A DNA stretch of 64,000 nt, from NCBI RefSeq assembly GCF_027579695.1, contig NC_083589.1, forward strand, positions 30,851,835 to 30,915,834. The letters run 5' to 3'. The notes beneath the pieces are model-generated. The model had not been told where the DNA came from and did not search any database. It saw nothing but the letters and a program-made list of their open reading frames with translations. The stretch comes from Neoarius graeffei (lineage: Eukaryota > Chordata > Actinopteri > Siluriformes > Ariidae). The translations under genes and the position numbers were made by a program. How positions within the stretch are numbered: position 1 is the first letter of the stretch; the number at the start of each line of letters is the position of its first letter. Shown piece by piece: positions 58,890 through 64,000 of this stretch.

Positions 58890-60424
58890 TAGTTTCCACA
58901 TTCCCATGGTGAGTCTTTCCTACGGTACATTTGCCACAGGTGTATTTGTGGCAGCGTACACAAAGTTCAGTGCTTCTGTTATTATTGCAGGGTATGTGCA
59001 CCTGGCACTGTCTTTTTCTTCTGAGAAACTTTCATCTCATGCTGCAGTTTGTGTTCTTCCCCTTGTGCCTTTTCCTGCAAAAGCCTGTTTTGAAGTTCCT
59101 CTGCAAGCTCCAGCATGAACAATTGGCGACATGTGCATTTGTGACAGCCATGTCAAGCAGGTTGTAAAACACAGCCATGGGCCATCTCCATGTTCCTGCA
59201 CGCACCAAGTAGTTGCGTAATTTCTGGTCCATGATATCAATGCTGCATTTGAAATGGTTGTAATCAACAACAGTGTTTGGTTTTTGTTTTTGGGTGTCCA
59301 CAATTTCCACTTTCTGATGCATGGTGCTCAGAAGACAAACAGATTTCTTTTTTTTGTTGCAAACACCATCAGCAAGGCACTTCCAGATGTGAACACCTGT
59401 GTGGAGTACAACTGGCGCCCTGAGGTTTCCTTTGCAGTTGCTGGTAGCTCCTGACGATTTTTGTTGATGGTACCAAGAAGAGTCGTTTTTCGTTGAAGAA
59501 GCCTGTTAGCCAAAGACAGAGAGGTGAAGAAATTATCCATAGTTACAGTCCTTCCCTGGTCCATACGGTAAATGGTTCCATCAATTTCAAAACAACATTC
59601 TCTGATAGCCTCTCTCCCGTTGGACAAGTGGGATCTTTTCCCAAGTAAGGGATGGCATTACACATGTATTTTGTGTCCAGATCTGCTGCAATCCAAAACT
59701 TGATTCCAAACTTGTCAGGGTTGGATGCGATGTACTGCAGAAAGGGACAACGAACCTTTGAAGGAAATAACTGCTCATGCATGGTAACATGTTGCCCTGG
59801 ACTGTAGGACGACACACAATTCTGAACAAACTCCTGCCAGATGTCTGAAATTGCTGCAAATTTGTCCGTTTGTATGCGCTCCTTGTGGGTGTTCTTGTTG
59901 TCGAAGCGAAGGTACCGCTTTATTTCAAGAAAGCGGTTACGGGGCATTATGGCTTTGATATCTGGGTTGCCGAATCTATTGGCCCACATGAGTCGCATGG
60001 CACCAATGTAGCTCTTGGCAGCCCTTCGAAAAAGGATTGCGAGGAACGCCATCAGCTCGAAGACACTCATCTGCCAGCTGGGATTTGTTCTACGGCCCTC
60101 CTGGACTGTGCAGTCTCTGATGGCCAACAACATGCTGATATCCAACAAATACAGGAAGCTTTGAAGGCGACTCGTGATTTTGCATGTTGCAAACTCTGTT
60201 AGCCCTCCAGATCCATTGAATGCTGTCTGTGCAGTTTCATGAGCAGAAAAGTCTCCAACTTTGTGGTGGAACCACACAGTGCCATCTTTCGCCTTCTCTG
60301 TGGATCCAGGTGTTATGCCCACATCTGCAACTTTTTGTTTTTTATTACAAGGGGGGTTGATGTGTGTTGTGTCTTCCTCCTCATCTGATGTGGCCTCTGT
60401 GTCTGAACTGTCCTGCTCAATCAC
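58890..60424 (-). pseudogene. piggyBac-type transposase, two frameshifts
   Basis: Frame 1 (60424-59543): acidic N-terminus (DTEATSDEEEDT), then the RNase-H-like core with NRFLEIKRYLRFD and the first catalytic Asp in AADLDTKYM. A shift near 59570 leads to VTMDNFFTSLSLANRLL (second Asp). A second shift near 59335 leads to CSIDIMDQKLRNYLV (third Asp). Beyond a stop at 59032 a further frame gives the Cys-rich C-terminal domain (CQVHIPC, then CVRCHKYTCGKC). All three Asp are still encoded. Element ends not located. Confidence 0.88.
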
Positions 60425-60431
60425 ATACTTG

Positions 60432-60720
60432 GGTTAGGGTTTCCGGAAAGATCCATGTCCTGGCCTAGGCCAAGGCCGTGTTGTGCACTGTCCTTCCCAA
60501 GCCCCATCCTCAATGCTCCACAAGTGCCTGGTCAGTACCCCCATGTTATATTTGGGTTATTATTCCATTATTATTTGAGGCTAGGTTTTGGGCTAGGGGC
60601 TAAGGCTAGGGGTTGGGTTAGGGGTGAGCTCAGGTTGGGGTTAGATCCAGGATTTGGGGTTAGGGTTAGAACTGATCCTTCTTGGTTGCCTTGGTTGTGA
60701 CATTGTGAAGTCTGGTTAGG
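60432..60720. repeat. Degenerate TTAGGG-like low-complexity DNA
   Basis: Many GGTTAGGG, GGGTTAGG, GGCTAGGG and GTTAGGGTT motifs, clearest at 60432-60444 and 60580-60725. Not a perfect telomeric array. Confidence 0.7.
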
Positions 60721-61025
60721 GTTAAAAACAAAGAGGCTATTTCTCAGGTAACACAATAATTAGGCTTCTTTACACAACAATGGAAGGCAGGTAATGGTAC
60801 GTTAGACTTATTCACAAATTTGGGGGGGATTTCATTGCAGACTAAAGTCTGCACTTTGGGCCTTCTAGTGTTGTTAGGACTAGGACTGTTTTGGCCTCTA
60901 GAGGCCGCTGTTATTTCCTTTTCATGTCGTGTTTATTTTGGCCTCTAGAGGCCGCCACTGTTCCTGTGTTTTGTGTTTGTGTTAATTGCCTAATTATCTT
61001 CACCTGTGTCCTTAATTAGTTTGTC

Positions 61026-61033
61026 TATTTATA
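61026..61033 (+). promoter_or_regulatory. LTR TATA-like box
   Basis: TATTTATA, 31 bases upstream of ACGGAGTCTTT (61057-61067), the predicted RNA 5' end. Confidence 0.6.
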
Positions 61034-61281
61034 CCCCTGAGTTCAGTCCTCTTGTCACGGAGTCTTTGTGCTGTTATGTTTATCTCCAGTTTCCTTTGTA
61101 CTGTGTTTTTTGATCTTCTTAGCTTTTGAATTTTTGCACTTTGCTTTTCTTTTGGATTTTACTCTTTGTTTTTTTTTTTGTCTTTTGTTTTGCCCTGTAT
61201 ATAGTGTATATAGTTTAAATAAACCTTTTGATTCTTTTTCTACTTCCGCCTCACGCCTCTGCATTTGAGTCATCCCCCTGG

Positions 61282-61334
61282 TGGCCTAGTGGGGGTTTGC
61301 TGGATTATCACACCAACGAACCAGGTTCGAATCC
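61282..61334 (+). promoter_or_regulatory. tRNA-like A and B box pair at the LTR 3' end
   Basis: TGGCCTAGTGG (61282-61292) and GGTTCGAATCC (61324-61334) match pol III box A and B consensus with tRNA-like spacing of 42. The flanking stems do not pair well, so it is not a functional tRNA gene. Confidence 0.5.
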
Positions 61335-61351
61335 CAGCAAAACCCTAACAG

Positions 61352-61362
61352 AAAGACTCCGT
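61352..61362 (+). promoter_or_regulatory. Self-primer binding site
   Basis: AAAGACTCCGT, one base after the LTR, is the exact complement of ACGGAGTCTTT at 61057-61067. No tRNA-type site starting TGG is present here. This is the arrangement of Tf1-type self-priming elements. Confidence 0.75.
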
Positions 61363-61363
61363 C

Positions 61364-62383
61364 ATGACCGACTCAGCAGAGGCTGCTTCAACTGTCTACC
61401 CGGCCAACCTTCAGGGAATTATGGCAGCTTTGACACGCTTCGGAGCGACCATGGACGCTCATGGACGTACGCTCACCAGCCAACGTGAGGCCCTCGCTCG
61501 CCACGAGGAACTGCTTCAGCAAATTGGGAAAACCCTGGCACAGCTGACATCTCTGCCTGCATCTCTTGCTCCTGATCCAGTTCCTGCTCCTGATCCAGCT
61601 CCCACTCCTGCTCCAGTGCCTCCTGCAATGCTGCCTTCTTCACCTCGCGAACCCAGCCTTCCTGCACCACAGAGGTATGACGGCAAGCACAGTGAGTGCC
61701 GAGAGTTCCTTACCCAGTGTCAACTCACCTTTGAGCTTCAGCCTACCACCTACACTACGGATCGCCGCAAGATTGCCTTTGTGATCACCTTATTAGCTGG
61801 TAAGGCGCGAGCCTGGGCTACTGCTATCTGGCAAAGACAGGGACCTGAGTGCTTTGATTTCCAGCTGTTTTCTGAAGAGATGCTTCGGGTCTTCGATCAG
61901 GCAGACATCAGTACCGACGCAGCCCGAAAGCTCATGTCCATCCGGCAAGGAGGAAGCGTCGCAGATTACGCCATCTCGTTCCGAACACTCGCAGCAGTAA
62001 GTGGATGGAACGAGACTGCCCTGGTGTCAGCCTTCCACCATGGTCTGTCTGACCCCATCAAGGACGGTCTGGCCTCTATTGGATGCCCAAGTGACCTCGA
62101 AACCCTCATCTCACATGCTATTCGTCTGGACAACAGGATGAGAGAACGCCACCAAGCCTTGAGCCCCCCCAGCCTCCCTACCTCTACCTGGAGACCGTCT
62201 ACCTCCTTCAGTGACTGTCCAGAACCCATGCAAGTGGGTCGTACTCGCCTCTCCGCATCTGAGAGGGAGCGCAGAAGGAGAGACAAGTGCTGCATCTACT
62301 GTGGCAATCCTGGTCACTTCCGAGCATCATGTCCCGAACTCTTGGGAAAAGGACCGCCCCGTCCAGCCGAGGGAGGGTTGTGA
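61364..62383 (+). CDS. Gag of the sushi-like element
   Basis: The ATG at 61364, 14 bases after the LTR, starts 339 codons. A coiled N-terminus ([17 protein letters not shown]) is followed by a Pro-rich hinge (about residues 65-105). The Ty3-type gag domain comes next ([20 protein letters not shown], then [13 protein letters not shown]). One CCHC knuckle near residue 308 reads [14 protein letters not shown]. Length and layout match sushi-ichi gag, the family from which mammalian PEG10 and RTL genes derive. Pol follows in the -1 frame. Confidence 0.92.
   Translation: MTDSAEAASTVYPANLQGIMAALTRFGATMDAHGRTLTSQREALARHEELLQQIGKTLAQLTSLPASLAPDPVPAPDPAPTPAPVPPAMLPSSPREPSLPAPQRYDGKHSECREFLTQCQLTFELQPTTYTTDRRKIAFVITLLAGKARAWATAIWQRQGPECFDFQLFSEEMLRVFDQADISTDAARKLMSIRQGGSVADYAISFRTLAAVSGWNETALVSAFHHGLSDPIKDGLASIGCPSDLETLISHAIRLDNRMRERHQALSPPSLPTSTWRPSTSFSDCPEPMQVGRTRLSASERERRRRDKCCIYCGNPGHFRASCPELLGKGPPRPAEGGL
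62344..62350 (+). promoter_or_regulatory. Candidate -1 ribosomal frameshift site GGGAAAA
   Basis: The heptamer sits in phase with gag as G-GGA-AAA (codons TTG GGA AAA), 31 bases before the gag stop. The -1 frame from here runs straight into pol without a stop. PEG10 uses the related GGGAAAC. Confidence 0.7.
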
Positions 62384-64000
62384 CGGGGCCTACCCTCTCT
62401 CCCGGACTCCCTGGCCAAGGAATCTACATCCCGGTCTCCATCTCCTGGGGTGAGTCTGTCCACTCTTGTCAAGCTTTGATAGACTCAGGGGCGGCTGGGA
62501 ACTTTATGGATATTCACTTCGCCCAAAGCATCAATATTCCGACTGCACCTCTTGAAGTCCCACTGTCTGTGTCTGCCCTCGATGGCCAAGCGTTAGGTGA
62601 TGGAAGAGTCACCCAAGTTACTTCTCCAGTTTTCCTCCAGTCTCAAGGTCACAAGGAAGAAATATCCCTGCACCTGATTCCTTCACCTGAGTTCCCAGTT
62701 ATTCTAGGCCTTCCTTGGCTTACTCGCCACAACCCTCGCATAGACTGGGTAACAAGCCAGGTTGTGGAATGGGGCCCTGCATGCCATGCCTCTTGTCTGC
62801 TCTCTAGCTCTCCTGTGTCTCCTGCCGAGCCCCCTGATCTCACCGAGTTATCTCAAGTTCCCACAGAGTACTGGGATCTCAAGGAGGTATTCAGCAAGAG
62901 CAGGGCCGCCGTTCTTCCTCCGCACCGGGCCTACGACTGTGCCATCGACTTGCTCCCTGGGACTACCCCTCCTCGTGGCAGACTGTTTTCACTCTCTCAG
63001 CCAGAACGCAAGGCCATGGAGGAATACCTCAAAGATGCCCTGGTCTCTGGGTTTATTCGACCCTCCACTTCACCTGCTGGAGCCGGCTTCTTCTTTGTCG
63101 GCAAGAAGGATGGGGGGCTCCGACCATGTATTGATTACAGGGGCCTGAATAAGATCACTGTGCGCAACCGATATCCCCTTCCGCTGATGTCCACAGCTTT
63201 CGACCTGCTCCAAGGCGCCACCGTCTTCACCAAGTTGGACCTACGGAACGCATACCACCTCATCCGTATCCGACAGGGAGACGAGTGGAAGACTGCCTTT
63301 AACACCCCGTCTGGGCACTACGAATACCAGGTGATGCCCTTCGGACTCACCAACGCACCAGCTGTTTTTCAGGCCCTAATCAATGACGTCTTAAGGGACA
63401 TGATTAACCTATACGTTTTTGTCTACCTCGACGACATCCTTATCTTCTCCAAGACCGTGCAGGAGCACCGCCACCATGTCCGCCAGGTTCTCCAGAGGCT
63501 GCTACAGAACAATCTGTTCGCCAAGGCCCAGAAATGCGAATTTCATGTTCCCGAGGTCTCCTTTCTGGGATTTATTGTACGGACAGGCCAACTCCAAATG
63601 GACCCTGCCAAGACCCTGGCCGTCCAGGATTGGCCTACTCCCAAGTCCGTTAAGGAGGTTCAGCGGTTCTTAGGATTCGCTAACTTCTACCGCAAGTTCA
63701 TCAGGAACTTCAGTTCTGTGGCAGCACCCATGTCAGACCTCACCAAAGGGACAGGTGGATCTTATGGCTGGTCTCCTCAGGCAGAAAAGGCGTTCAAAGA
63801 CCTCAAGGACCGCTTCTGCACGGCACCCATTCTGGTTCTCCCGGACACCTCCCAACCATTCATCGTGGAGGTGGACGCCTCGGACAGTGGTGTCGGCGCG
63901 GTGCTCTCTCAACGTTCGGAAGGAAAGCTGCACCCCTGCGCTTACTTCTCCCACCGCCTGAGTCCTGCTGAGTCCCGGTACGATGTGGGGGATCGAGAAC
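62350..64000 (+). CDS. Pol of the sushi-like element (protease, RT, start of RNase H), runs off the window
   Basis: Open in the -1 frame relative to gag with no stop over about 550 codons. Protease has [15 protein letters not shown] (catalytic D-S-G) and [10 protein letters not shown] has [31 protein letters not shown] (motif A) and [10 protein letters not shown] (catalytic box). The thumb block [15 protein letters not shown] and RNase H start [16 protein letters not shown] follow. All key residues seen are intact. RNase H remainder, integrase and chromodomain would lie beyond 64000. Confidence 0.9.

Larger units (their letters stand above)
60872..61350 (+). repeat. 5' LTR of the sushi-like element
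   Basis: LTR of 479 bp. Two copies of the palindrome GGCCTCTAGAGGCC (60893-60906 and 60940-60953) lie in U3. A TATTTATA box is at 61026-61033, AATAAA at 61218-61223, and pol III-like A and B boxes near the 3' end. Confidence 0.9.
60872..64000 (+). mobile_element. Sushi-like Ty3/gypsy element, 5' part, apparently intact
   Basis: 5' LTR 60872-61350 (TGTTAGG...CCTAACA), gag 61364-62383, and pol open from the slippery site to the window end. No stop or shift was seen in 2.6 kb of coding sequence. The 3' half lies outside the window. Confidence 0.9.

Overview
The window looks like repeat-rich nuclear DNA of a teleost fish. It carries spliced genes, (CA)n, (TA)n and (CTAT)n microsatellites, and the mixture of elements usual in fish: a tRNA-derived SINE, LINEs, four Ty3/gypsy families, BEL/Pao, an endogenous retrovirus, Tc1, piggyBac, THAP-type, Harbinger-type and hAT-type DNA elements. 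The species cannot be named from this sequence. Only one stretch looks like a host gene, a multi-exon coiled-coil gene on the minus strand (46191-58597). Nearly everything else is transposable-element DNA, much of it nested.

Layout. 1-6330: LINE and Tc1 remnants, a SINE, a LINE tail and a THAP-type exon. 6331-6887: a MITE. 6888-23948: an endogenous retrovirus pol relic in four pieces. It is split by a minus-strand gypsy element (7780-16887), by a SINE that itself carries a 9-bp-TSD DNA element, and by a block with an LTR fragment, a spliced THAP-DDE transposase gene and a second, inverted 9-bp-TSD element. 23949-25113: two more THAP exons. 25119-30620: a Gmr1-like gypsy element with integrase before reverse transcriptase, carrying a Harbinger-type MITE. 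30691-33031: a LINE. 33070-40910: a second LINE split by an almost intact BEL/Pao element (33533-40687). 41095-45747: an internally deleted gypsy element with nearly identical LTRs.

46191-58597: seven A/B pairs of phase 0-0 coiled-coil exons on the minus strand. One intron has received about 8.2 kb of transposons: a hAT MITE, a palindromic DNA element with a 79-bp minisatellite, and a Tc1 that contains a Harbinger-type element, a solo LTR and a SINE. 58890-60424: a piggyBac relic. 60432-60720: degenerate TTAGGG-like DNA. 60872-64000: the 5' LTR, intact gag and open pol of a sushi-like gypsy element that runs off the window.

Most notable observations: the sushi-like element has an exact 11-nt complementarity between its predicted RNA 5' end and the bases just after its LTR (a Tf1-style self-primer) and a GGGAAAA slippery site in the correct phase; the coiled-coil exon array, one exon of which has an in-frame 42-bp repeat expansion; the palindromic minisatellite element; and several insertions whose target-site duplications let the pre-insertion reading frame be inferred. 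All alignments and identities were judged by eye.
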